The translations under genes were made by a program, and so were the position numbers. Under the pieces are notes generated by a model. It did no database searches. It saw nothing but the letters and a program-made list of their open reading frames with translations, and was not told where the DNA came from. 64,000 nt of DNA from a virus. The stretch covers positions 17,645 through 81,644 of the IMG/VR virus record IMGVR_UViG_3300020596_000020, one strand, 5' to 3'. This document shows, piece after piece, positions 23,910 through 31,822 of this stretch; the stretch's first letter is position 1; each line of letters begins with the position of its first letter.

Positions 23910-24119
23910 CTACGTGTCGATCAGTAACTCCCAACCGTCGATGCAACCGACTGTGAGAGGACACCTGAAGTACAGACCCTTGTTCAGGTCGAACCACTCC
24001 CAATTCTGGCAGTAATCCTTCCCCAGATGCAAGGACTTCCCCAGATGCAATTTCTTGATGAGATACACGAGGTCGTCGTGATACCACGACCAAACCTGAC
24101 CTGCTTTGGGAGGAGTCAT
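23910..24119 (-). CDS. Small protein with an internal hexapeptide duplication (69 aa)
   Basis: The segment LHLGKS-LHLGKD comes from an 18-bp tandem duplication. Aromatic-rich around it (QVWSWYHDD; NWEWFDLNKGLYF). It resembles the next gene (24116) in size and composition, so the pair may be diverged duplicates. Function unknown. Confidence 0.55.
   Translation of the reverse strand: MTPPKAGQVWSWYHDDLVYLIKKLHLGKSLHLGKDYCQNWEWFDLNKGLYFRCPLTVGCIDGWELLIDT
24018..24053. repeat. 18-bp tandem duplication
   Basis: Two copies of cttccccagatgcaagga, the second with three changed bases at its end, in frame within the small gene 23910-24119. Confidence 0.8.
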
Positions 24120-24334
24120 GCGACCTTCTTCCAGTAAACAGCGATGGACACACCACGATGGAACAGATCGTCCCTCTGAATGGTGAGATGACCCCTCTGA
24201 AGGGAAAACCTCTCGGATGTGATCTCGAAGTACTCATAGATCGAGTGTCCAGGTATGAGCGAGCGTTGAAGACTGACTATCCAAAAGAGGCGATCTTCGG
24301 CTTCCCACAGGTCACCAATCTTCACAATGTTCAA
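24116..24334 (-). CDS. Small protein of unknown function (72 aa)
   Basis: Beta-rich appearance (DRLFWIVSLQRSLIPG; VSIAVYWKKVA). Overlaps both neighbours by four bases. No family recognised. Confidence 0.55.
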   Translation of the reverse strand: MNIVKIGDLWEAEDRLFWIVSLQRSLIPGHSIYEYFEITSERFSLQRGHLTIQRDDLFHRGVSIAVYWKKVA

Positions 24335-25266
24335 AACAACGGCGACTCGAGTGCCCAGAGACGTGTCTCCTCAAGCCCAGGCCAGAAGTCGGTAAGCGGC
24401 TTGTAGCCGAGCACTCTCTGACAGGCCGAGATGTCCGCCTGGGTCGCACGCACGTCGCCGGCGCGCCAGTCGGCATGCTTGACACGTGACTGGATCTCAG
24501 GGTGTTTGGAGGCGAAGTGCTTGAGAATCTGCTTATTACTGACGCTCCCACCGGTGCCAGCGTTGAAGGCTTCGCCACGAAGACGACCTTGGTGAGCGGC
24601 CACTCGCACGAAGATGTCCACGACGTTGTCCACATGCGTCATGTCACGTGTCTGTGAGCCGTCTCCGTCGCTTCGAAGCTCTCCGTCATGCTTGATTGCG
24701 TGCAGCCATGACGAGACGACCGTCCCGTACGCGCCATTAGCAAGCTGACGCGGGCCGAAAACATTAAAGGGACGAACGCACGCAGTGTCCATGTCGTACA
24801 GATCCGCGAACATGACACAGTAGTCCTCGCCGATCATCTTCTGAAGAGCGTAGGGCGACTTCGGGTCGCGAGGCGCGCTCTCCTTAGTAGGAAGCTGCTG
24901 CGCGCCGCCGTAGACTGAGCTAGACGACGTGAAGACGAACCTTCCGACCACACCGCGGCACGCTTCCAATAGTTTCACGGTGTTGCCGACGTTCTCGTCG
25001 TTCGTCTCAGCCGGGTGCTCCACCGAGTAGGACACACGAGGACGTGCTGCGAGGTGGAACACGGTGTCAAACTGTGACTGCTTGATGAAGCGAAGCACGC
25101 TCGGATCGGCGTAGTTGCTGTACAGCGGGACCGCTCCAGTCGGAACGAACTCGACGCGACCGTTCGAAAGATCATCGACCACCACAACCTGGTGGCCCTC
25201 TTTGACGAGGCGTTCAGCGAGGTGAGAACCGATGAAGCCCGCGCCGCCCGTTACCAAAGTTTTCAT
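24331..25266 (-). CDS. NAD-dependent nucleotide-sugar epimerase (GalE-like extended SDR)
   Basis: 311 aa. TGGAGFIGS (6-14) is the NAD-binding glycine motif; SSSSVYG and YALQK supply the catalytic Ser/Tyr/Lys of extended SDR enzymes; RPFNVFGPRQ and the C-terminal sugar-binding region follow. The form is that of UDP-sugar 4-epimerases (GalE/WbpP type). With the UDP-sugar dehydrogenase (44837-46138) and UDP-xylose synthase (40418-41428), a route UDP-glucose to UDP-glucuronate to UDP-xylose to UDP-arabinose can be drawn, but the substrate is inferred. The start has AAGGTGG before it, also readable as a TAAGGT hexamer. Confidence 0.85.
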   Translation of the reverse strand: MKTLVTGGAGFIGSHLAERLVKEGHQVVVVDDLSNGRVEFVPTGAVPLYSNYADPSVLRFIKQSQFDTVFHLAARPRVSYSVEHPAETNDENVGNTVKLLEACRGVVGRFVFTSSSSVYGGAQQLPTKESAPRDPKSPYALQKMIGEDYCVMFADLYDMDTACVRPFNVFGPRQLANGAYGTVVSSWLHAIKHDGELRSDGDGSQTRDMTHVDNVVDIFVRVAAHQGRLRGEAFNAGTGGSVSNKQILKHFASKHPEIQSRVKHADWRAGDVRATQADISACQRVLGYKPLTDFWPGLEETRLWALESPLF

Positions 25267-25280
25267 GTTACCACCTTACG

Positions 25281-25493
25281 TCACTCCAGCGGCACCGTGA
25301 AGTTGAAGAAATCGTCGTGACACAAAGTATATCTGAGCCCGGTCTCAGGGCAGAAGATCTTCGCGTACAACCAGTTGCAGTACATCACAAGTAAGGTGCC
25401 GTCGTCAAGCCAGATCTTGCTGTACTCTTCCTCACACCATGCGTCAACACCGCCTCCGCAGACGACGTATGCCGTGCCAAGTTCGTTTCTCAC
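25281..25493 (-). CDS. Small protein of unknown function (70 aa)
   Basis: Beta-rich with four Cys (YVVCGGGVDAWCEEE; MYCNW; IFCPE). No family recognised. Overlaps the upstream gene by four bases. Confidence 0.5.
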   Translation of the reverse strand: MRNELGTAYVVCGGGVDAWCEEEYSKIWLDDGTLLVMYCNWLYAKIFCPETGLRYTLCHDDFFNFTVPLE

Positions 25494-25690
25494 GGCTCGT
25501 ATCGAGTCAAGTAGATCGATCCAGTGGTCGGCATCGTCAACCCGCCCTCATCGTTGTCCCACGTGTACGTCATCATATTGCCGTGAACGAGGTTGAGCAG
25601 CTCCCACATGCAAGGAACGGCGTCATTTTTCCTTGTTCCGACGACGAGATACAGCGAACGGCCGTAGTGGTGCCAGAGTGTACCGATCAT
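25490..25690 (-). CDS. Small protein of unknown function (66 aa)
   Basis: ATG 25690 (MIGTLWHHYGRSLYLVVG) overlaps the helicase stop as ATGA; the longer frame would run 66 bases into the helicase. No family recognised. Confidence 0.55.
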   Translation of the reverse strand: MIGTLWHHYGRSLYLVVGTRKNDAVPCMWELLNLVHGNMMTYTWDNDEGGLTMPTTGSIYLTRYEP

Positions 25691-27339
25691 ACCATCGCGT
25701 CCAAAATGTACTGAGGAAGGATGTGCTTGTTCTTGCGTAGGAACGCTTCGAAGCAACCGTCAAGCACATATGTCACTGCCCAATCTTTTTCGTTGCGTAC
25801 GCTACGACCAACAGCTTGAACGAAAGATCTCGTTGTCAAATAGTCGTAGTACCAAGGATCACGATCACAGCGTTTCTTTAAGCTTTTGTCACCCAAATTT
25901 GGATAGGGAAGTTTCGCGACGATCTGAAATCTGGATAGATCATCATCAAGCGAGATTCCCTCGGTCATGGAGGGGGAGACAAGGACTGTTGGTTCAGGAC
26001 TGTCGTGATGGCGACGTAGCACCGCATCGCGGTCCTCGCTCCCATGTACAAGAAGGCGGGGATCACGAAGACTGTCACGTAGATGATGAGCAACCCTAAA
26101 ATTCGTTGTGTGGATGATGCCCTTTTGATCACTGTGAGCCTCTAGCAAGGCCTTCACGGCTTGCACTAGTCGAGGGAGCGTGTCGTCGACGTCACGCATC
26201 GACATCTTGCCAACGGGCATGTAATGAATGGCGCGGTTTTCGACGGGAAACGTGGATGGTAGCGCGATGTACTCGGTCTTATCGAGGTCGAGGCCGAGCG
26301 AACGACAGAACGACGTCTTGTCGAGGATGGTGGCGCTCATGAGCAGTCGTTTCTCGCCGAACCTCAACAGATACGGCTCCGCCCAGACTGATGCGTCAAT
26401 GGGCTTGAACTGCAGCGTCATACGGTCGCCTCGATGATCCTTGCGAATCTCGCGGTTGATGATCCATTCCTCAGGTTTGAACCGATCGATGAAGCGGTTG
26501 ACCTTGCAGATGTGCTTGTCGAACAGATCGTTTTGTTTGATGAGCTGCTGGAACATCTCGTCGCCGCCGACGCCGCGATTGTCAGCGAACATTCCAAGCG
26601 CGCTTTTCACTTGGTCAAACATCTGGGCAAGCGCCGGCCGATACGTCTCCTTGATCCAGCGATAGAGGTACTCGGGATCCTCACCTTTTGCCATCGTCAT
26701 GCCGAGATGCTTCTTGCAGAAGCGGTCCGTGACCTCGACCTCGACGAACTTGCAAACCTCGGACTCGATGTTATGAGCTTCGTCACCAACGAGTAAGTCT
26801 CGCGGCTCGAGTTTGCCAGCATAGGTTGTCTCGGCCATGAAGTACGAGTAGTTCGTGATGCCGAGGTGACCTTGAATGAACGAACGCTTCGCAATGTTGT
26901 ATGAACAGTTCGATGAACAATGTTTCTTCCAATTTGTGCCGTCAGCTGACTTTCCGAGAGCTGTCAGGGCTCGTTTGGATTCACCACAACTCTGTCGCTC
27001 GTCGTAGCCGCATTGGTAGTTCGTCGCGCTCTTCAACTCGAGCATCCCACCTCGACGCTTCTCCTCGAAGTCACGCAAGTACTGCTGCTGCAGGATCTTC
27101 TGCGTCGTGAGGAAGTACGCCCCGATGTTGTACTCGTCCTCTGAATTTTGGCTGCGGATCTGGCTGTTCAGGTATCGTGCGACTGTCATACCGATAGCGG
27201 ACTTGCCGACACCAGTCGGAGCGTCAACACAAACAGTGTTCTTCCCCTTCGCGAAGGCCTCGAGGATCGTGTCGATAGCCTTGATCTGGCCTTCACGAGG
27301 CTCGGAGTCGAGAGGGAAGTACTCACGCCAGTTCGTCAT
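25687..27339 (-). CDS. DinG/XPD-type superfamily 2 DNA helicase
   Basis: 550 aa from ATG 27339. Walker A APTGVGKS (40-47) and the DEAH box (LVGDEAHN) mark SF2; SATIL, the PSMTEGISL block and VQAVGRSVRNEKDW give later motifs (the last is the motif VI QxxGRxxR). Four Cys between about residues 108 and 145 (NYQCG, QSCGE, HCSSNC) could hold the Fe-S cluster of the XPD/DinG group, which unwinds 5' to 3'. Expected in recombination, repair or replication restart. It is in an operon with small genes on both sides. Confidence 0.82.
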   Translation of the reverse strand: MTNWREYFPLDSEPREGQIKAIDTILEAFAKGKNTVCVDAPTGVGKSAIGMTVARYLNSQIRSQNSEDEYNIGAYFLTTQKILQQQYLRDFEEKRRGGMLELKSATNYQCGYDERQSCGESKRALTALGKSADGTNWKKHCSSNCSYNIAKRSFIQGHLGITNYSYFMAETTYAGKLEPRDLLVGDEAHNIESEVCKFVEVEVTDRFCKKHLGMTMAKGEDPEYLYRWIKETYRPALAQMFDQVKSALGMFADNRGVGGDEMFQQLIKQNDLFDKHICKVNRFIDRFKPEEWIINREIRKDHRGDRMTLQFKPIDASVWAEPYLLRFGEKRLLMSATILDKTSFCRSLGLDLDKTEYIALPSTFPVENRAIHYMPVGKMSMRDVDDTLPRLVQAVKALLEAHSDQKGIIHTTNFRVAHHLRDSLRDPRLLVHGSEDRDAVLRRHHDSPEPTVLVSPSMTEGISLDDDLSRFQIVAKLPYPNLGDKSLKKRCDRDPWYYDYLTTRSFVQAVGRSVRNEKDWAVTYVLDGCFEAFLRKNKHILPQYILDAMV

Positions 27340-27524
27340 CAGTAGCAACCTTTCCAGACATAGTCAACGATACCCTTCCAGGCGAGTTCGTCGATGAGCA
27401 ATGGGATCGACTGCGTGTCCCAGTTCTCAACCCCGCAGTAACGTGCGAGACGACGAACGGCGTCTTCAGGCGCCGTTCGAAGTTGAGTCTCGCGTAGTCC
27501 TATCCGTTTCAAGCCTTCTCCCAC
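27339..27524 (-). CDS. Small protein of unknown function (61 aa)
   Basis: Start GTG 27524 with GGAGG just upstream; TTG 27512 is a possible alternative that would couple to the upstream stop. Helical (EDAVRRLARYCGVENWD). Its end overlaps the helicase start (TGATG). Confidence 0.5.
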   Translation of the reverse strand: MGEGLKRIGLRETQLRTAPEDAVRRLARYCGVENWDTQSIPLLIDELAWKGIVDYVWKGCY

Positions 27525-27634
27525 TCCTCCTCGATCATTGCGATGGTAGCATTCATCTCGAGACCACGACTCTTAGAGATCTTACAAAACAAGCGAACGA
27601 AAACCCGAATCTTCATATCATTGAACAGTTTCAT
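27509..27634 (-). CDS. Small basic helical protein (41 aa)
   Basis: ATG 27634 encodes MKLFNDMKIRVFVRLF then a charged helix ending IEEEWEKA. It is the first gene of this minus-strand run and faces the plus-strand gene at 27675 across 40 bases. No family recognised. Confidence 0.5.
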   Translation of the reverse strand: MKLFNDMKIRVFVRLFCKISKSRGLEMNATIAMIEEEWEKA

Positions 27635-27674
27635 TGCTTCATCGTAACGCTCTATCTACCCAAAGACACTCTCT

Positions 27675-27965
27675 ATGAAATCAAATGATCAAGCTCTTCG
27701 AGTCATGATTCGCAACGTTCTGATCGAGTCAGAGTACACGAAGACCCCAGATGGTTCTTTCACGTTCTCGTTCCCTGTCCAGAACGACGAAGAGATCACG
27801 ATCACGGCCACATACAACCCTCGTCGACCGTTCGAGGTCGAGTGCTGACAGGCGATCGACACGTCCTCCGGCCTGGAGGTCGACATCGATGCCGTCGCTA
27901 TGCAACACGACCTTGACTCGAAGGCGATGGATTGGATCGGCGATAACCTCGACGAAGAGAGCTGA
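27675..27965 (+). pseudogene. Targeting-peptide protein with an in-frame TGA at codon 58 (96 codons)
   Basis: ATG 27675 encodes MKSNDQALRVMIRNVLIESE, the recurrent N-terminal peptide ending in L-I-E|S, then a beta-rich part (FTFSFPVQNDEEITITATY). TGA at 27846-27848 interrupts the frame. The same frame goes on for 38 acidic codons (LEVDIDAVAMQHDLDSKAMD) and ends two bases before the next gene. The reading could be stop readthrough (TGA followed by C), a disabled gene, or a sequence error. The N-terminal 57-aa product alone is also possible. Confidence 0.5.
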
Positions 27966-27967
27966 GC

Positions 27968-28453
27968 ATGAACATCAAACTACTAAGAGAGTACGTCAAA
28001 CGCGTGCTTGCCGAATCTGTCTGTCCGGGCTGCGGGAACAAGGATGCGTACATTGGAATAAACGCCGTCGAGTGCCCGAACGCCTCGTGTAGCTTCTTCT
28101 CGAAGAGACAACAAGACGACATTCAGGCGGTCGGGGCCGATGACGAGGACGGCGATTACGAAGAGTGCGGCTGGTGTGATAACGACATCTCGGGGTGTGG
28201 TGGACATTGCGAGAAGTGCGGCGATGGCGACATCGACATGCTACAAGCGTTAGACGATGAAGCCAACAAAGCGTTAGACGATGAAGCCAACAAAGTGAGT
28301 TACGAGCACTGTGGAATGTGCGGCTTGAAAGCGGTCGACCCTGACACACAGAAGTGCACAAATTGCAGCAACGGACACTTCCCGGACTGTGCGGGGTGCG
28401 GTGGAGCGGTTGACAACCCAACGGCTTGTCAAAACTGCGGCCACCCTAGCTGA
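27968..28453 (+). CDS. Multi-zinc-ribbon protein with N-terminal targeting-type peptide (161 aa)
   Basis: It starts MNIKLLREYVKRVLAES, then an L-A-E|S site. Several Cys pairs follow: CPGCG with CPNASC, CGWC with CEKC, CGMCG with CTNC, and CAGCG with CQNCG. These suggest four zinc ribbons. An 8-residue unit ALDDEANK is tandemly repeated in the middle. Nothing identifies a function. If the N-terminal peptide is a head-targeting signal, this may be an internal protein that is packed and injected. Confidence 0.6.
   Translation: MNIKLLREYVKRVLAESVCPGCGNKDAYIGINAVECPNASCSFFSKRQQDDIQAVGADDEDGDYEECGWCDNDISGCGGHCEKCGDGDIDMLQALDDEANKALDDEANKVSYEHCGMCGLKAVDPDTQKCTNCSNGHFPDCAGCGGAVDNPTACQNCGHPS
28247..28294. 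repeat. 24-bp perfect tandem duplication
   Basis: Two identical copies of gcgttagacgatgaagccaa+caaa encode ALDDEANK twice in the zinc-ribbon gene. Confidence 0.9.
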
Positions 28454-28660
28454 TCACGGGCGAACGATCTCCCACCCGAAATTTTCCCACTCGCTCAGGT
28501 CCCAGTCAAACTTTGAGATGGACCCGGCCGGCCGACGATCGTCTCCCGCGTCCTCGATGACTAGCCCCCACTGGCCGTAGTCATCGATGATGACGAACGA
28601 CGCTCGTGTAAACGCGAACACGAGGTCGGTGTAGAGGATAACCGTGCCCTTGAGACTCAC
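28454..28660 (-). CDS. Small protein of unknown function (68 aa)
   Basis: Beta-rich with several Trp (YGQWGLVIEDAGDD; WDLSEWENFGWEIV). Starts in a four-base overlap with the dnaE C-part and ends one base after the plus-strand zinc-ribbon gene. No family recognised. Confidence 0.5.
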   Translation of the reverse strand: MSLKGTVILYTDLVFAFTRASFVIIDDYGQWGLVIEDAGDDRRPAGSISKFDWDLSEWENFGWEIVRP

Positions 28661-30804
28661 AGATCGGTTCCGTCAACCTCTCGCATGTCACGGAGCGAGC
28701 AACTGAAACCGAGTTTGTCTTTCTTCACTCTCACGACGTAACAAGCGTACTTCTTGAGCTCGCTAATCTGATGCTCGGCGGTGCTCCACACGAACATGCG
28801 ATGGATGGCGCCGTCCGAGCCGTAGCACGCTAATTGGAAGAAGTTGTTGCCTGTGCGCGCGGTCTTTTTCTTACCGTCAGACAGTACCATCCAATACGTT
28901 CCGTACTTCGCAGTGGTGCATTCCTCGAGAGGCGGGATGTCGTGCGCCTTGAGCTGCATGCGTAAATCATCGTCGAGCAACGCATCGGGGTCGATAGAGC
29001 CATAGAGCTCGATCTGATTCTTCACGATCTCATCACGCGTCCAGTCAGTCAACGTCTTCGACTCCTCGATGAGCTCGGCGAGTCGGCGAGTGTGATACTC
29101 GGGGTCCTTTTTCAAGCGTTTCTTGAGTTCGGCCTGACCATCGACAATGACATGATGTAGCTGCTTGTAGTTCTCGAACGTTCTCCCCGGTCCGACGATT
29201 TGCATAGAGTCGAACGCCCCGAGTGTCACAAGTGCCCCGAGCGATTTCGAATTAAACTTACTGTGTCGCCACGTTCCGTTCTCATCCCAGAGCAGGTCCT
29301 CCAACTTACGATACGGTCGTTTCACCAGCAGCTCGTTCACAGCCGAGGTTCCGACGCCGGTGACCGTGAGGAAAGACGGGTAGAAGGTTCGGTTGTCAGA
29401 CGCGATCTCCCATTCGCGATTCGAGCGGTTGATGTCAACCTTTGCGACGTCGTAACCCATCGCCTTGATCTCGGCCAGCGCACGTCGACGCGAATCAGGA
29501 TCACCGAGCATGGATTCGACGTACGAGCAGAGCCATTCCGGCTCGTAGTAAGTCATCAACCAGGCACACTGATACGAGATATATCCGTACGAGTACGAGT
29601 GGGCGCGGTTGAAACCGTAGGCGGCGAACGCCTGTAGGTCGTCGTAGAGCAACTCCGCCTTTGCGCGTGGATAGCCTTTGGCCTCGGCGCCGTCCACGAA
29701 CTTCTCGTGCAGCTCGTCGGTCAGTGTCTTCCCCTTGGATGCGTCCTTGGTAGTGCGTTTCAGGATGGCCTTGCGCAGCTTGTCTGCCTCGACCTCGCTG
29801 AAGCCTGAGAGCTTCATTGAAATCTCCATGATCTGTTCTTGATAGATCACGAACCCCATCGTATCTTCAAGACATTCGTTGACCGCGGCGTGACCGTAGT
29901 CCTTCTTCACACCATCACGACGTGCTTTGATGTAGAGCTTGTCGACGTCGGCAGCTAACGGTCCGGGTCGGTAGATCGCGGTCGCGGCTGCCAGGTCGTG
30001 AACGCTACGAGGGTCAAGGTCAGTGATGAATCGCTGCGTGCTTGGATTCGTGAACTGAAAGATGCCGGCAAAGCGAGACTCACGGAAGACATGGTTGAAC
30101 ACGTCGCTCAGGTTCGGGTCGATGCGACTCGGCGTCAGATTATCGTCGTACCACTCCTTCACCTGCGCAAAGGTTGGGTTTCGGATCCCGCTGTGACGCT
30201 TCAGGATACGACGCACGCACCGCTCAATGATACGTAACGTGTCGAGGCCGAGGAGGTCGTACTTGACTAAGCCGTACGGGCTGAGACCCTTCATCGCCAT
30301 GCCTTCACTCCAAGGCGTCTGTAGGTCTCCGCGGACGCTGATGAGTGGCATGATGCCGTCAGGGTCGTCGTGAACGATGATGCCGCCGGCATGCTTGCCG
30401 ACAGCCTTCGTCTGCCGACCAAGGATCTTCACGTCGTTGTCGATCGCCGGGTACTTCTTCATCAGAGCGCGGAAAGCCGGCGAGTGCTCCATGCAGCCCT
30501 CGTACGTCAGCTGAACAGAACCCTTGGTGTCGTCGCCGGTATGAAGATGCGGCTTCACCTCCTGATCGAGATTCTTGGTGGCGTCGTTGACCTCGTTGAA
30601 CTCGAGCCCGTGCAGCTTGGACACGTCCTTCACGAGCGACTTCATCTGCAGACCGTTGAAGTTGCTGATGGGGACGATCGTCTTCTCGCCGAACTCCTTC
30701 TTTAGCAGGTCGATGACTTTGTCGCGATCAGAGACGTCGCAGTTGTGTGTCCCAATCCAACGATCTTCTTTCATAAAAGAAGAAATTCGATAACTTTTAC
30801 CCAC
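28657..30804 (-). CDS. dnaE: DNA polymerase III alpha, C-terminal part, with IntC at its N-terminus
   Basis: 715 aa from GTG 30804, preceded by AGGAG seven bases upstream. The first 21 residues end in WIGTHN, an intein C-terminus; the next residue is Cys, the +1 nucleophile. From there the protein is DnaE: CDVSDRDKVIDLLKKEFG continues the catalytic PDIDxD motif, followed by the fingers (YGFNRAHSYSYGYISYQCAW), and a C-terminal OB-like region (YWMVLSDGKKKTARTGNNFF). After splicing with the product at 31806-33755 the polymerase would be about 1,186 aa, normal for DnaE. Replicates phage DNA 5' to 3'. Without trans-splicing neither half holds both catalytic aspartates. Confidence 0.88.
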   Translation of the reverse strand: MGKSYRISSFMKEDRWIGTHNCDVSDRDKVIDLLKKEFGEKTIVPISNFNGLQMKSLVKDVSKLHGLEFNEVNDATKNLDQEVKPHLHTGDDTKGSVQLTYEGCMEHSPAFRALMKKYPAIDNDVKILGRQTKAVGKHAGGIIVHDDPDGIMPLISVRGDLQTPWSEGMAMKGLSPYGLVKYDLLGLDTLRIIERCVRRILKRHSGIRNPTFAQVKEWYDDNLTPSRIDPNLSDVFNHVFRESRFAGIFQFTNPSTQRFITDLDPRSVHDLAAATAIYRPGPLAADVDKLYIKARRDGVKKDYGHAAVNECLEDTMGFVIYQEQIMEISMKLSGFSEVEADKLRKAILKRTTKDASKGKTLTDELHEKFVDGAEAKGYPRAKAELLYDDLQAFAAYGFNRAHSYSYGYISYQCAWLMTYYEPEWLCSYVESMLGDPDSRRRALAEIKAMGYDVAKVDINRSNREWEIASDNRTFYPSFLTVTGVGTSAVNELLVKRPYRKLEDLLWDENGTWRHSKFNSKSLGALVTLGAFDSMQIVGPGRTFENYKQLHHVIVDGQAELKKRLKKDPEYHTRRLAELIEESKTLTDWTRDEIVKNQIELYGSIDPDALLDDDLRMQLKAHDIPPLEECTTAKYGTYWMVLSDGKKKTARTGNNFFQLACYGSDGAIHRMFVWSTAEHQISELKKYACYVVRVKKDKLGFSCSLRDMREVDGTDL
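30742..30804 (-). other. IntC, C-terminal fragment of a split intein (21 aa)
   Basis: Codes for the residues before the splice junction: GKSYRISSFMKEDRWIGTHN, with the penultimate His and terminal Asn of block G. It has no block F; that lies in the IntN half. Most known split inteins have an IntC of 35 residues or more, so this fragment is unusually short. Confidence 0.7.
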
Positions 30805-31822
30805 GCTTAATCTCCTGTGACAGACGATCTATTTCGTGTTTGAAATTGACTTTTGTGGCTGCTTCCCAACATATCAACACGCGACAACCAAGTTTACTCT
30901 CTATACGACGTACACGAGATTCGTTTTTAAGACGAATCTGTCCTGCTGTCATACCGGAATGAAGGAGTTTATCGGCAGTGTAGACGCTTGGATTTGCATG
31001 CCAATAGTCGCCATAATACTCAACTGCACAGTCTCGATCTGGAAGGTAAAGATCGAGACTGTAACACCAACCTTCTTCTCTATTTGAGACAAAGAACTGT
31101 CTATTCATCCAAGAATATGATTTCTCGTTCTCAAATTCCTTAAGAAGAGCGTAAATAAATTCTTCTTCTTTTGCTGACGAACCGGTCGTATGACTGTTAG
31201 GCCATTCAACGTACGGATTCACATTAGCAAACCAATTATTTTTCCCATGCGTTGAGAGCATGTTTGCTTTATGCAGATCGCGCACATTGCTAGACATCAT
31301 TGGGTACGAGACACCCAATCGTTGTTCACATGTAGCTTTGTATTTCGCTTGAATCAATGTTGACTGAAGTGGTCTATTGACACCATGACGATATCTCATA
31401 GTTGCTGTGAATTTATCTTGATATTCGTCAGTGCTATAAAAGGCTGATTTTAGACAAGATTCACAAAGAAATGTTCTCTTATGCTGACGACGTGCTGTGT
31501 TCCCCTCCATTACGTGGAGTTTTCCGCATGTTGGACACTTGAAATTGAATGCCAAAGAACCTAAAGCATACTTTTTCGCATTCTCATCGACGAAATGACA
31601 TTTTTCGTCATCAAGCACGAATTCCACGTTGTTGATCAGTAACCCGGTAGTCATCACACGCGTAGAAACTGCGTGCTTCACATTTTCGTAGCTGAACCAT
31701 GGTGTTTCGAACAGTCCGCTAAACTGTTTTCTGAGCAGATTTATTTCGCGCGAGGATTCGTCTTTGAGTTGATACCCGTGTTTCGCAGCTAACACTGACG
31801 AGAAGTTACTTCGATACTTCAT
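30797..31822 (-). CDS. Vsr-like (EDxHD-type) homing endonuclease gene between the dnaE halves
   Basis: 341 aa from ATG 31822, overlapping the end of the dnaE N-part by 17 bases and its C-part by eight. The catalytic region is at the C-terminus: WCYSLDLYLPDRDCAVEYYG, then DYWHANP, and RRIESKLGCRVLICWE, the very-short-patch-repair-like fold used by a homing endonuclease family tied to split inteins. A zinc ribbon (FKCPTCGKLH, FLCESC) lies near residues 95-125. From literature knowledge, such genes inserted inside split-intein loci form so-called fractured genes. The nuclease would cut intein-free dnaE alleles and spread the locus; target not determined. Confidence 0.75.
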   Translation of the reverse strand: MKYRSNFSSVLAAKHGYQLKDESSREINLLRKQFSGLFETPWFSYENVKHAVSTRVMTTGLLINNVEFVLDDEKCHFVDENAKKYALGSLAFNFKCPTCGKLHVMEGNTARRQHKRTFLCESCLKSAFYSTDEYQDKFTATMRYRHGVNRPLQSTLIQAKYKATCEQRLGVSYPMMSSNVRDLHKANMLSTHGKNNWFANVNPYVEWPNSHTTGSSAKEEEFIYALLKEFENEKSYSWMNRQFFVSNREEGWCYSLDLYLPDRDCAVEYYGDYWHANPSVYTADKLLHSGMTAGQIRLKNESRVRRIESKLGCRVLICWEAATKVNFKHEIDRLSQEIKRG

